Positions 42,736-51,953 of a DNA stretch of 64,000 nucleotides are shown piece after piece (position 1 is the stretch's first letter; every line of letters starts with the position of its first letter). This stretch comes from Oscillospiraceae bacterium. Lineage in GTDB: Bacteria; Bacillota; Clostridia; Saccharofermentanales; Saccharofermentanaceae. Under the pieces are notes generated by a model. The model was not told the origin of the DNA. It was given only the letters and a program-made list of their open reading frames with translations, and made no database searches. The DNA lies in assembly GCA_902780785.1 (NCBI GenBank), contig CACZGS010000011.1, positions 1 through 64,000 of the forward strand, read 5' to 3'. The position numbers and the translations under genes were made by a program.

Positions 42736-42767
42736 AAAAAAGACGGTGCCTTTACAGACACCGCCTT
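42736..42767 (-). terminator. Intrinsic terminator of the aldolase gene
   Basis: On the minus strand GGCGGTG, loop, GCACCGTC followed by TTTTTT. Confidence 0.88.
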
Positions 42768-42795
42768 AGTTGGTTTTAAGTCAAAAGCCTTAAGA

Positions 42796-43764
42796 TCAAG
42801 CCTTACCGTCTGAACCGAGAACGTACTTAATCTTGTGAGCAACCATGTCCTTAACAGCCTGACGAGCGGGCTTAAGGTACTGACGGGGATCGAAGTGATC
42901 AGGGTGCTCAACGAAGTACTTACGGATGTTAGCTGTCATAGCAAGACGGATATCGGAGTCGATGTTGATCTTGCATACAGCGAGTGTAGCTGCCTTACGG
43001 AGCTGCTCTTCAGGGATACCAACTGCATCAGGCATATTTCCGCCGTACTGGTTAACCATCTTAACGAACTCCTGAGGTACGGAAGAAGAACCGTGGAGAA
43101 CGATAGGGAAGCCGGGAAGTCTCTTGATGCACTCTTCGAGAACGTCGAAGCGGAGCGGAGGAGGTACAAGGATGCCATCTGCATTTCTTGTGCACTGAGC
43201 TGCTGTGAACTTGTAAGCACCGTGAGAAGTACCGATAGCGATAGCGAGTGAGTCGCATCCTGTTCTGGAAACGAATTCCTCAACCTCTTCAGGTCTTGTG
43301 TAGCTCTCGTGGCCTGACTCTACGACAACCTCATCCTCGATACCGGCGAGTGTTCCGAGCTCAGCCTCAACAACTACGCCGTGGTCGTGAGCATACTCAA
43401 CAACCTGCTTTGTGAGAGCGATGTTGTCCTCGAAAGACTTGGAAGAAGCGTCGATCATTACGGATGTGAAGCCGCCGTCGATGCATGACTTACAAAGCTC
43501 GAATGTATCACCGTGGTCAAGGTGAAGAGCGATCGGGATCTCAGGATTCTCGATGACAGCTGCCTCAACGAGCTTTACGAGGTATGTGTGGTTAGCGTAA
43601 GCTCTTGCGCCCTTGGAAACCTGAAGGATAACAGGGCTCTTGAGCTCGCCTGCTGCTTCTGTGATTCCCTGAACGATTTCCATGTTGTTTACGTTGAAAG
43701 CACCAACAGCATAACCGCCGTCATAAGCCTTCTTGAACATCTCAGTCGTTGTTACTAAAGACAT
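42796..43764 (-). CDS. fba: Class II fructose-bisphosphate aldolase
   Basis: 322 aa. The zinc site shows in IALHLDHGD (Asp/His, near 80), VEAELGTLAG (Glu, near 135), IGTSHGAYK (His, near 180) and VLHGSSSVP (His, near 210). NINSDIRLAM-like KINIDSDIRLAMT is the phosphate-binding end of the barrel. It splits fructose 1,6-bisphosphate to two triose phosphates in glycolysis and does the reverse in gluconeogenesis. AGGAGGA precedes the ATG. It has its own terminator and is therefore probably monocistronic. Length and motifs agree with the tagatose/fructose-bisphosphate group; the fructose assignment is the default. Confidence 0.95.
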   Translation of the reverse strand: MSLVTTTEMFKKAYDGGYAVGAFNVNNMEIVQGITEAAGELKSPVILQVSKGARAYANHTYLVKLVEAAVIENPEIPIALHLDHGDTFELCKSCIDGGFTSVMIDASSKSFEDNIALTKQVVEYAHDHGVVVEAELGTLAGIEDEVVVESGHESYTRPEEVEEFVSRTGCDSLAIAIGTSHGAYKFTAAQCTRNADGILVPPPLRFDVLEECIKRLPGFPIVLHGSSSVPQEFVKMVNQYGGNMPDAVGIPEEQLRKAATLAVCKINIDSDIRLAMTANIRKYFVEHPDHFDPRQYLKPARQAVKDMVAHKIKYVLGSDGKA

Positions 43765-43950
43765 ATATATATCCTCCTAACGAATTTTGTCTTGACGCTC
43801 TTATATTACAATCTTTTTGTCAAAACTCAACCGCAAAATGGAGGAAAGTGTCCCATATTAACAGAAGATTTCCATATAAAAGGGGCCTTTTTTGCCAAAT
43901 GATTTTCGCTACGTCTGAAAACGGGTTAATTGAGGCTAACTTTTGACAAT

Positions 43951-43981
43951 ATAAAAGCAGGATGCCCATAGAGCACCCTGC
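43951..43981 (-). terminator. Intrinsic terminator of the zinc-ribbon gene
   Basis: On the minus strand GCAGGGTGC, loop, GCATCCTGC (one G-U pair) then TTTTAT. Confidence 0.75.
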
Positions 43982-44007
43982 CGTTTTGCCTGATCTTGTC
44001 AAAAGAC

Positions 44008-44292
44008 TTATTTCTCGAGCTTCTCGCCGCACTTGAGGCAGAAAACAGCCTCAGGATCGGTGATCTCGGCGCCGCACTTGGGGCAGACGACCGTATTTGC
44101 AGCCTTCTCTTCCTTGGCCTTCTCTACTTCAGCCTCTTTCCTGGCTGCTTCCTTGGCATCGTCTCTCTCAGCCCAGTCGTTGGCCTTGTTTACCACGGTC
44201 GCACCGGACTTAACGATGGACTTTCCGAGCTGCTTGAACGCGCCGCCTAAGTCCTTACCGGTCTCTTTCCAGTCTTCCTTCAAACTTCCCAT
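44008..44292 (-). CDS. Small zinc-ribbon protein with charged helix
   Basis: 94 aa. Residues 1-40 form an amphipathic helix (KEDWKETGKDLGGAFKQLGK). Residues 40-65 are highly charged (EAARKEAEVEKAKEEKAAN). Residues 66-94 form a C4 zinc ribbon with CPKCG and CLKCGEKLEK. No membrane segment. It may be an adaptor, but the function is unknown. Monocistronic with its own terminator. Confidence 0.82.
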   Translation of the reverse strand: MGSLKEDWKETGKDLGGAFKQLGKSIVKSGATVVNKANDWAERDDAKEAARKEAEVEKAKEEKAANTVVCPKCGAEITDPEAVFCLKCGEKLEK

Positions 44293-44473
44293 TGCTTATT
44301 CCTCCAATCGGTTAACGGTAATTACATACAAAAGGATATTCGCAAGAGCCTTTAAAATCAACCTCGCTCCGTGAACAGTTTATTATCAAAGTGTAATCTT
44401 GGGCTTTATTGATATAACATGCCAAAAAAGGTAGACTTTTGAGCGTGCTTACTTTTCGAGCGGAGGGTTTCAA

Positions 44474-45130
44474 ATGGAGAATCAGTATCAGGCAGACGGC
44501 AACAGGATCGTCGTCCCCTATGACAAAGACAGAAAGACGGTCACTTTCTACGACACATACGTAGACATCAACGGAGACGTCATCAAATACGACGACATTG
44601 CAGTCATCCAGTCGGCTGCCCAGGACAATTCCTTTATGTACTACATCGTCTTCGGCAGTTCGTTTACCTATAACTTCGACTTCACGACCTACGACGGGAT
44701 CAAGCATAAGTTCAAGCGTTACGGCCTTTCCGTCTACGGTATCGGCATTTACAAGCGCATTAAGAAGGAATTTGAGACCGTATCGCCCAATTTCTACGGC
44801 ATCGTGGTAAGAAAGGTCGGCGAGCGCCTGATCGACAGGATCGCAAACGGTGCCACAGCCAATATCTGCGGCCTTGAGATCACCAAGGACAAGATCACCT
44901 ACGTAAAGAACAAGAAGAAGACTTATGTCATAGACAGGAGCAACTTTGACCGTGCCATCAACAGCAAATCCTATGCGGCAAGTTTTGCGGAGATCTACAT
45001 AAGAGACGAGAAAAAGCCCGTCTTCAGGGTAAACCTCAACGAACCCAACGCGAGACTCATCGCTCCCATCGTCAACACATTCTTCGAATTCAGGGTTCAG
45101 GACGCACAGGCTGCAGCTTCACAAGGCTGA
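44474..45130 (+). CDS. Protein of unknown function, two PH-like halves
   Basis: 218 aa, ATG at 44474 with GGAGGG upstream. There is no signal peptide or membrane segment. The chain is strand-rich, and two halves look alike by eye: KYDDIAVIQSAA...FDFTTYDGIKHKFKRYGLS, and TYVIDRSNFDRAINSK...AEIYIRDEKKPVFRVNLN. Each resembles a PH-like or short bacterial PH-fold unit (a strand block followed by a helix). This is inference from pattern. A strong terminator follows. No functional partner is adjacent. Confidence 0.75.
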   Translation: MENQYQADGNRIVVPYDKDRKTVTFYDTYVDINGDVIKYDDIAVIQSAAQDNSFMYYIVFGSSFTYNFDFTTYDGIKHKFKRYGLSVYGIGIYKRIKKEFETVSPNFYGIVVRKVGERLIDRIANGATANICGLEITKDKITYVKNKKKTYVIDRSNFDRAINSKSYAASFAEIYIRDEKKPVFRVNLNEPNARLIAPIVNTFFEFRVQDAQAAASQG

Positions 45131-45148
45131 TATTAACTCAAAAATACA

Positions 45149-45180
45149 GGGCGTCTCTTGGATAGGAGACGCCCTTTTTG
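45149..45180 (+). terminator. Intrinsic terminator
   Basis: GGGCGTCTC, loop, GAGACGCCC followed by TTTTTG, 20 bases after the stop at 45130. Confidence 0.92.
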
Positions 45181-45207
45181 TTTGCTTTTTCGGAAAATAC
45201 CGAAAAC

Positions 45208-45849
45208 TTATCTCGGCAGGTATTCCTCTTCAGGCTTGAGCTTCTTTTTATTCTCTTTGCCCAGATTGACGAAATATACGACGAAGCCGAGGATGGGGAT
45301 CATCATGACGCCGCCGACAAGAAGGATCGTGCCTGTCCTGGTGCTGGTGCAGTCGAAGAGAACATTTCTTATTACCCAACCTTCACTTGCGCTGATCTTA
45401 AGGTAGTTAAGGCCTTCCTTGTAGTATTTCTGGGCATCTGTCTTCTGTGTCTTTACGGTGCCGATGAATTCTCTGGAAGGAACCGAGATAGTGTTTGTTA
45501 CGCCGTCAAAGTAATCGTATGTCGCATCCGTCAGGGCATCCAGGTACTCCTTGTCAGCCTTCTTGGAAACGGACATCGGCATGACGGAACCGTCTTCCAT
45601 CATGATGATGTAATAGTACTCGTGGCCTGTGGGGATGAATGAGTAGGATTCGGTGCCTTCGGCGTAATTTCCGAGGCAGGCAACTACTTCGTATGAGATC
45701 CACTGATCCGAATAAGATTCGTAGTTATCAACTACTTCCTCGTATGTTCCCTTTACTCCTCCGAACAAAAGGTCCCTCATAAAGAAAGCGACTGCGCCGA
45801 ACAGAACAAAGGCAATGATGGATACGATCAGCAAACCTGTTTTTTTCAT
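45208..45849 (-). CDS. Bitopic membrane protein of unknown function
   Basis: 213 aa. Two membrane segments, at about 5-27 (GLLIVSIIAFVLFGAVAFF) and 175-195 (ILLVGGVMMIPILGFVVYF), enclose an extracytoplasmic domain of about 145 residues. That domain has SDQWISYEVVACLGNYAEG and HEYYYIIMMEDGSVMPMSV. The tail is basic and cytoplasmic (KENKKKLKPEEEYLPR). I recognise no named domain. It is transcribed toward the 45149 terminator and away from the kinase gene. Confidence 0.78.
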   Translation of the reverse strand: MKKTGLLIVSIIAFVLFGAVAFFMRDLLFGGVKGTYEEVVDNYESYSDQWISYEVVACLGNYAEGTESYSFIPTGHEYYYIIMMEDGSVMPMSVSKKADKEYLDALTDATYDYFDGVTNTISVPSREFIGTVKTQKTDAQKYYKEGLNYLKISASEGWVIRNVLFDCTSTRTGTILLVGGVMMIPILGFVVYFVNLGKENKKKLKPEEEYLPR

Positions 45850-45925
45850 AATAATTCCCCCGCTTGGATTGACTGTCCGCTATTGTATCACACGGACAGG
45901 CCAACTTGCCTGCGGGGGAATGGAA

Positions 45926-47647
45926 TTATTTCTTGGAGGGCTTCTTCGTTACCCTGGCCTCGAAAACACCATCTTTCAGTGTCGTCTCAAGGTAGAGCTT
46001 GTGCTGCTCCAATATCCTTCCGGCGATCGCAAGACCTGTGCCGGGAGTGAACTTTCCACTGTCAGTCTTGTTCCTTATCGTGAATGCCTTGCCGGATATG
46101 TCCACATCGATCTTCGAATCAGCCTGCTTATACTTATTCGCGTTGTCCATCAGACAACTCACTGCGGTCTTGAAGTAATCCTTATCCATCTTTATCTCAG
46201 TGTCGCCCTTGATATTGATGTCAGCACCGAGCTTTGCCGCAACGTCTTCGATGCATGCCTTTACGGAAGCCTTTGCAAACTTTCTGTCAGACTTCTCGGC
46301 GGTCTTGAGGATCGATTCAATGTCTTTGTTCATCTCAGTTGTCTTCTCAAGGATCTGGTCGGCGTAGCGGTCCTTCTCTTCACTGCCCTCAACATCTTTG
46401 AGGTTCTCGGCGTAGCCTCCTAGGATCTGCAAAGGAGTCTTCATGTTATGCGCAAGAGAATCGATGAGATTATTCTTGAAGATATTGTTCTCGTAAGCCT
46501 TCTTGTACTGGCTGTAAGGCCTTATCGCCGTAATGAGGGCGATACCGATGCAGAGGACAAAGAGAATGATCGCAAAAGTGATCAGGAAGGGCTGGTAGAA
46601 CGCCTCAAACGGTGCAGTCTTCATAACGAATTCAACCAGGTACTGCTGACCGTTGATCATGTAGACGTTGATCTTGCCTTTTGTATTATCCTTAGTGGTT
46701 ATCGTATAGCTATACTCACCCGGATGTGAGTTGTTCGCTCCGCCGTATGCGTAGTAAGAGGTATAAGCAAGATCGCGGTCCCAGTCGTAATCGTCTCCGA
46801 ATCTGCTGTCGAACTCGCTCGTAAGATCGTTTAGATTCTTTGCAAGGAAGATCTTTTCGAGATCGTTTAAGTAAGCATCGGGACGCTTTCCCCTCTCGTA
46901 TAGATACAGATCGTTGGCAAAACCTTCTGCATCTACCGTAGTATAAAGATCCGCTTTTGACTGATCGGTAAAATCCCATTTCTTTCCGAAAGGCTTTGAA
47001 AAATAAGGTTCGTAATTGACCTGGGATACCTTGCCGATATGAAGTGTGTCACCGTCAACATAGTGAGAATGGATCACGGGCAGGCCATATGAAAGATATC
47101 CGCTGAATTCCGTAGCTATGCAAAACAATCTGTTTGCATAGTAACCGTCAGTCAAAGCGCACAGATCCCAGCAGTTGGTATAATCCGTAGCCATGATCCC
47201 TGTTAACTTCCAGGCTTCATCAGACTTCACATACTTGATAACCCAGTCGCTGTCATTCATGTGCAGGGTCTTCTGGCCCTGTGCGAGCAAGGCCTCATCG
47301 TTCGTTACGTTTAACCAGAGATGAAGATTATCCTCTACGGGAACGACGTCATATCTTGTCTCGTAAATAGTCTCAATGTTTCCGACATCATCGATCTTCG
47401 CGAACTTAAGATAATCCGCACGGTAAATGTTCGTAATGATCTCTAAAAAGGTCTCATCGTATCTGCCGTTGTCGTAACTATCAATGAGCTTTTTATACAC
47501 CTCTGCGCGTTCAGTGTAACCATTGTCTATCATGGTTGAGAAAAGGCTTGAAAGCGATGCTGTCGTCACGCCGAATATCACGGCTCCGATGATAAGCCCT
47601 GCGATCACTCTGCTGATGGCAAAATGGAAATAGTTTTTCCTTTTCAT
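45926..47647 (-). CDS. Sensor histidine kinase
   Basis: 573 aa. Membrane segments at about 12-35 and 350-372 enclose a large (about 310-residue) extracytoplasmic sensor domain rich in Tyr, Asp and Asn, of no family I recognise. The kinase core follows: LAHNMKTPLQILGGYAENL (H-box, His near 400), CLMDNANKY (N-box, near 510) and TPGTGLAIAGRILEQH (G2 box, near 543). The canonical DxGxG of the G1 box is not evident (FTIRNKTDSGKFTPGTG). It autophosphorylates in response to an outside signal and passes the phosphate to the response regulator 48 bases upstream. Confidence 0.9.
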   Translation of the reverse strand: MKRKNYFHFAISRVIAGLIIGAVIFGVTTASLSSLFSTMIDNGYTERAEVYKKLIDSYDNGRYDETFLEIITNIYRADYLKFAKIDDVGNIETIYETRYDVVPVEDNLHLWLNVTNDEALLAQGQKTLHMNDSDWVIKYVKSDEAWKLTGIMATDYTNCWDLCALTDGYYANRLFCIATEFSGYLSYGLPVIHSHYVDGDTLHIGKVSQVNYEPYFSKPFGKKWDFTDQSKADLYTTVDAEGFANDLYLYERGKRPDAYLNDLEKIFLAKNLNDLTSEFDSRFGDDYDWDRDLAYTSYYAYGGANNSHPGEYSYTITTKDNTKGKINVYMINGQQYLVEFVMKTAPFEAFYQPFLITFAIILFVLCIGIALITAIRPYSQYKKAYENNIFKNNLIDSLAHNMKTPLQILGGYAENLKDVEGSEEKDRYADQILEKTTEMNKDIESILKTAEKSDRKFAKASVKACIEDVAAKLGADINIKGDTEIKMDKDYFKTAVSCLMDNANKYKQADSKIDVDISGKAFTIRNKTDSGKFTPGTGLAIAGRILEQHKLYLETTLKDGVFEARVTKKPSKK

Positions 47648-47695
47648 GGTGTAACTCCTCCCCGTCTGCGGCCGTCCTTCTTTTTGGGACGCTCC

Positions 47696-48364
47696 TTAAT
47701 CGAACCTGTATCCGACACCGATAAGCGTCTTTATACGGTCGCCTTCTTTTCGAAGTTTTTTACGGAGATTCTTCACGCGGTTATCGATAACACGCTCGGA
47801 GATGTAATCATCCCCGCCCCAGGCCACTGCCAGCAGGAGCCTTCTCGTGACTGCGACACCAGGGTGTTCCATCATGTACTTTAAGATCGCATATTCCTTG
47901 GGTGGAAGATCGACCACGTCCCCTGCTACGCGTACTTCAAATTTCAGGGGGTCAAGTTCTATCTGCCCGCTCGAAAGGATCTTGCGCTCCACATGCTCGG
48001 TCGTTGAGCGCTCAAGGATCGCCAGGAGCTTTTTATACAGCACAGCTATCGAAAACGGCTTCACTATATAATCGTCGGCGCCGAGTTCGTAGCCGTACAG
48101 GATGTCTTCCTCCCTGACCTTTCCCGTAAGGAAAACCACCGGCTTATCCGATCTCTTCCTTAAGATCTTGCAGAGTTCGAAGCCGTCTAAGCCCGGCATC
48201 ATTATGTCGAGAAGGAAGAGGTCATACTCTTCGTTAAGGATCTTACTGAGGCCCAGATTTCCGTCCTCCGCAAAATCCAACACGATCTGGTCGCGCCTCC
48301 CGAAATAATCACCGATGACCTGCCTTATCTGGCTGTCATCCTCAACGAGCAAGACTCTGTACAT
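47696..48364 (-). CDS. OmpR-family response regulator
   Basis: 222 aa from the ATG at 48364 (GGAGGT upstream). A TTG start 15 bases earlier overlaps that ribosome site. The receiver domain has VEDD (acidic pair), LLDIMMPG (phospho-acceptor Asp53), LTGK (Thr80) and VKPF (Lys102). The winged-helix domain includes LPPKEYAILKYMMEHPG and SERVIDNRVKNLRKKLRK, and ends IKTLIGVGYRFD. It is first in a two-gene operon with its kinase. An exact 11-base tandem repeat lies 32 bases upstream of its start, the kind of site OmpR-type dimers bind. Confidence 0.95.
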   Translation of the reverse strand: MYRVLLVEDDSQIRQVIGDYFGRRDQIVLDFAEDGNLGLSKILNEEYDLFLLDIMMPGLDGFELCKILRKRSDKPVVFLTGKVREEDILYGYELGADDYIVKPFSIAVLYKKLLAILERSTTEHVERKILSSGQIELDPLKFEVRVAGDVVDLPPKEYAILKYMMEHPGVAVTRRLLLAVAWGGDDYISERVIDNRVKNLRKKLRKEGDRIKTLIGVGYRFD

Positions 48365-48395
48365 GAGAACCTCCGTCAAGAGTATGTTACAGGTC

Positions 48396-48514
48396 TAGTG
48401 TATCGTTAGTGTATCGTTTTGAAAATGGGACCTGATTCAGGTATCGGAAATCGTAAATTTTGTGAAACTGATAATCAATTTCATATTGACACTCATAACA
48501 CGCGCTCCTATAAT
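48396..48514 (+). promoter_or_regulatory. Dense regulatory region between the two-component genes and the ABC genes
   Basis: In order: TAGTGTATCGT twice in tandem (48396-48406, 48407-48417); the palindrome ACCTGA-T-TCAGGT (48430-48442); TCGTAAA-T-TTTGTGA (48451-48465), a weak Zur-like 7-1-7; TGATAAT-C-AATTTCA (48469-48483), matching 12 of 14 positions of a Fur-family 7-1-7 box; then a perfect consensus promoter TTGACA (48486-48491), 17 bases, TATAAT (48509-48514) for the ABC genes. A metal-responsive repressor binding next to the -35 is a sensible inference. Confidence 0.65.
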
Positions 48515-48549
48515 ACTTTTCCGTACCCTATAAATAAAAAGAGGCATAA

Positions 48550-49258
<709 letters not shown>

Positions 49259-49266
<8 letters not shown>

Positions 49267-50092
49267 TATCCTCATTAATTCCCTGGCGTACCCCTTCGTA
49301 AGATATGCCCTGATCGTCGGCGTTCTGATCGCGCTGTGCTCATCACTTCTCGGCGTCATCCTTGTACTCAAGAGATTCTCATATATCGGCGACGGCTTAT
49401 CACACGTCGCATTCGGCGCTATGGCGATCGCCGCCGTAGTAGGCCTTGCTGACCAGATGGTCCTGACGCTCCCCATCACGATCTTTTGTGCGATCCTGCT
49501 CCTGTGGTCAGGCCAGAACGCAAAGATAAAGGGTGACGCGGCAATAGCCATGATCTCCGTAGGTGCCCTGGCATTCGGTTATCTCCTGATGAATATCTTC
49601 CCGACGTCATCGAATGTCGCAGGTGATGTATGCTCTTCACTCTTCGGATCTATGAAGATACTCACGCTGACTAAGACCGAAGTCATCCTCTGCATCGTTT
49701 TGTCGATCGTTGTGGTAATAGCTTTTGTGCTTTTGTATAACAGGTTTTTCGCAGTCACATTCGATGAGAGCTTTGCAAAAGCCGTCGGCACGAAGACCAG
49801 GCTTCTTAACTTCGTGATCGCAACGGTTATCGCGGTCATCATCGTTCTTGCAATGAACCTCGTAGGATCCCTTCTCGTATCCGCGCTCGTTATCTTCCCT
49901 GCCCTGTCAGCAATGAGGATCTTCAAGAGCTTTATGTCGGTTACGATATTCTCGGCAATCCTTTCCGTATTCTGCGCACTCGCCGGAATCGTTCTCTCGA
50001 TCATCTGCAACACTCCCGTCGGATCAACGATCGTAATTGCCGACATCGTTGCGTTTGCGATCTGCTCAGTAATAGGAAAGATCAGGGGCTGA
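49259..50092 (+). CDS. Zinc/manganese-type ABC transporter permease
   Basis: 277 aa, about eight membrane segments. Family features are LKRFSYIGDGLSHVAFGAMA (near 37-57, the coupling motif with Gly and His) and NLVGSLLVSALVIFPALSAM (near 200-220). Length is standard. It partners with the overlapping ATPase gene. It ends directly against the convergent radical SAM gene with no intervening base and no hairpin terminator. Confidence 0.93.
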
Positions 50093-51436
50093 TCACTTCA
50101 TATATTTCGACATCGTCTCGCCCCAGAGACCGATACGTTCATAGGTAATGAGCTTGCAGAGCGCATCTGTCAGCTTGCCGAATTTCCTGTAGAAAAGATT
50201 GAACATCAGATATGCCGCGCGCTGGTCTTTTTTCGCAGGGATGCGCCTGATTATGTTCCTGAACGAGTAGACCTTTTTATACATCCAAAGATAGCCCTTA
50301 TAGAGATCTTCAGGTGTTATGTCCGCCGGCCTATATACAACATGCGCAGTGTTATAAAGTGAAAGATCGTCAGTTAATATTCTGCCCTCTTCCTTCATCC
50401 TGTCATAGAGCTTTGTGCCCGGATAAGGCGTTAAGATGTGCGAAGTTACAGTCTCGATCTTATTCTTTACGATCCAGTCAAGAGTGTCCCTGAAAGTGTC
50501 TTTAGTATCGCCGTCGAGTCCGAAAACAAAACTTGCATTGATCATGATCCCCCGGTCATGGATATTCCTGACCGCGCGCTCATAATCCACCGTGTGATTC
50601 TGCACTTTATGAACATTCGAAATAGCCTTCTGGTTAATGCTCTCAAAGCCGATGAAGAGACCCTGGCAGCCGCTTTCCTTCATGAGATCCAGCATATCCT
50701 CGTCAAATGCGATATTGATGGAAACGGCCGCATTCCACCTGATATGAAGGTCCTTAAGCCTTGTCAGGAATTCACGCGTCCACTTGGGATTGCCTGTGAA
50801 GTTATCGTCGATTATCATTATGTGCTTTTTGTTGAGCGCTTTTATCTCGTCTAAAACAATATCGATATCACGGTTTATAAACTGCTGGTCATTTCCGCTG
50901 TTATAGCAGAAATCGCATTTGAAAGGACAGCCTCTGCTCGTGTGGATTATGTTGCAGTAAAGATAGTCTTTGGGATCAATTAGATCATATGCGGGACTTA
51001 CAAGATCCTGTGTCGTAAGACGCTTGCAGCGGTACACCTTCTTAAGTGTTCCGTTCTCATAATCTTCCATGATCTGAGGCCAGGTACCTTCTGCGGCTCC
51101 GACACAAAACACATCAAAAAGATCTTCATCAATGGTGTTCAGGGCAGTCGTGATATGTATTCCGCCGGCAACCACAATGGCGCCCTTCTCCCTGAAGATC
51201 TTTGCGATCTCTATGGCTCTAGGAAGCGCATCAACAGTTATGGATATGCCGACCACATCGGGAACATCAGAGAAATCAATCTCCCTGATATTTTCATTCT
51301 CGATCTTTATCTTATGTTTATCTCGGAGGATATTGGCTATCGTAAGGATTCCAAGAGGCGGTGACATATGCAGTTTAAGACCGGTATCGACCGGTCTTTT
51401 TAACATCTTAGGCTGGATCAGTTTTACATATGCCAT
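50093..51436 (-). CDS. B12-binding-type radical SAM protein
   Basis: 447 aa. The N-terminal 130 residues form a cobalamin-binding-like Rossmann domain (PPLGILTIANILRDKH, VVGISITVDALPRAIEIAKI, VAGGIHITT). The radical SAM core carries TSRGCPFKCDFCYNSG (CxxxCxxC [4Fe-4S] ligands, near 169-176), IDDNFTGNP and FIGFESINQ. The C-terminal 100 residues are helical. Family members methylate or otherwise modify unactivated carbons using SAM, but the substrate is not predictable. The gene is 9 bases after a small membrane protein gene, and the two likely share a transcript. No peptide precursor or other biosynthetic partner is adjacent. Confidence 0.9.
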   Translation of the reverse strand: MAYVKLIQPKMLKRPVDTGLKLHMSPPLGILTIANILRDKHKIKIENENIREIDFSDVPDVVGISITVDALPRAIEIAKIFREKGAIVVAGGIHITTALNTIDEDLFDVFCVGAAEGTWPQIMEDYENGTLKKVYRCKRLTTQDLVSPAYDLIDPKDYLYCNIIHTSRGCPFKCDFCYNSGNDQQFINRDIDIVLDEIKALNKKHIMIIDDNFTGNPKWTREFLTRLKDLHIRWNAAVSINIAFDEDMLDLMKESGCQGLFIGFESINQKAISNVHKVQNHTVDYERAVRNIHDRGIMINASFVFGLDGDTKDTFRDTLDWIVKNKIETVTSHILTPYPGTKLYDRMKEEGRILTDDLSLYNTAHVVYRPADITPEDLYKGYLWMYKKVYSFRNIIRRIPAKKDQRAAYLMFNLFYRKFGKLTDALCKLITYERIGLWGETMSKYMK

Positions 51437-51445
51437 ATCAAGCGG

Positions 51446-51835
51446 TCACTTCATAAAGTGTGCAAGTGTATAAAATACGGAATACGTTCCGAAAATACAG
51501 AAAATGACTAAAAGGATAGTATCGATTATATACAAGTACTTTAAGACTTTGCCGAATTCGTAATCTTTTCTGTTTTTCCTGACATCACACATCAGGTACC
51601 ATGAGATTACATAGCAGATCAGTTGGGCTGCAAAACTGACAGTCGCAAACATCGAAGTATCAAACATATAACTTGAGAATAAACCTCCGATTATCATGAA
51701 TGCATATACTGAAACGACGTGCATGACCGGCACACCATATCTCAATATCAGCGATAAGATGCAGTTTTTCCTTGCTCTCTCTGTGGTGTATTCTTTGCGC
51801 TCATAAGCGTCGTTTTCAATAATTGCAACTGCCAT
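51446..51835 (-). CDS. Small membrane protein upstream of the radical SAM gene
   Basis: 129 aa from the ATG at 51835, whose ribosome site GGAGGT overlaps an upstream ATG at 51850. A charged N-terminus (about 28 residues) is followed by three predicted membrane segments (near 35-58, 66-86, 100-122), the first carrying LRYGVPVMHVVSVYAFMIIG. I do not recognise the family. Tight linkage to the radical SAM gene suggests a shared role, perhaps in a lipid- or membrane-associated modification. Confidence 0.78.
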   Translation of the reverse strand: MAVAIIENDAYERKEYTTERARKNCILSLILRYGVPVMHVVSVYAFMIIGGLFSSYMFDTSMFATVSFAAQLICYVISWYLMCDVRKNRKDYEFGKVLKYLYIIDTILLVIFCIFGTYSVFYTLAHFMK

Positions 51836-51846
51836 GTTCTTTACCT

Positions 51847-51898
51847 CCATAAGTTTTTCTTATGGCTGTATCGTAACACGGCTGAAAGTGAATTTCAA
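51847..51898 (-). promoter_or_regulatory. Promoter and 5' hairpin of the membrane-protein/radical SAM unit
   Basis: On the minus strand TTGAAA (51898-51893), 17 bases, TACGAT (51875-51870). The predicted start, near 51863, falls within CCATAAG-AAAAA-CTTATGG (51865-51847). This stem ends inside the GGAGGT ribosome site, so the RNA would begin with a hairpin that partly covers it. Confidence 0.6.
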
Positions 51899-51953
51899 TA
51901 CTTTTTTATCGTTATTCGATATTTTTATATTGCAACACGCTATAGGCAGATGT

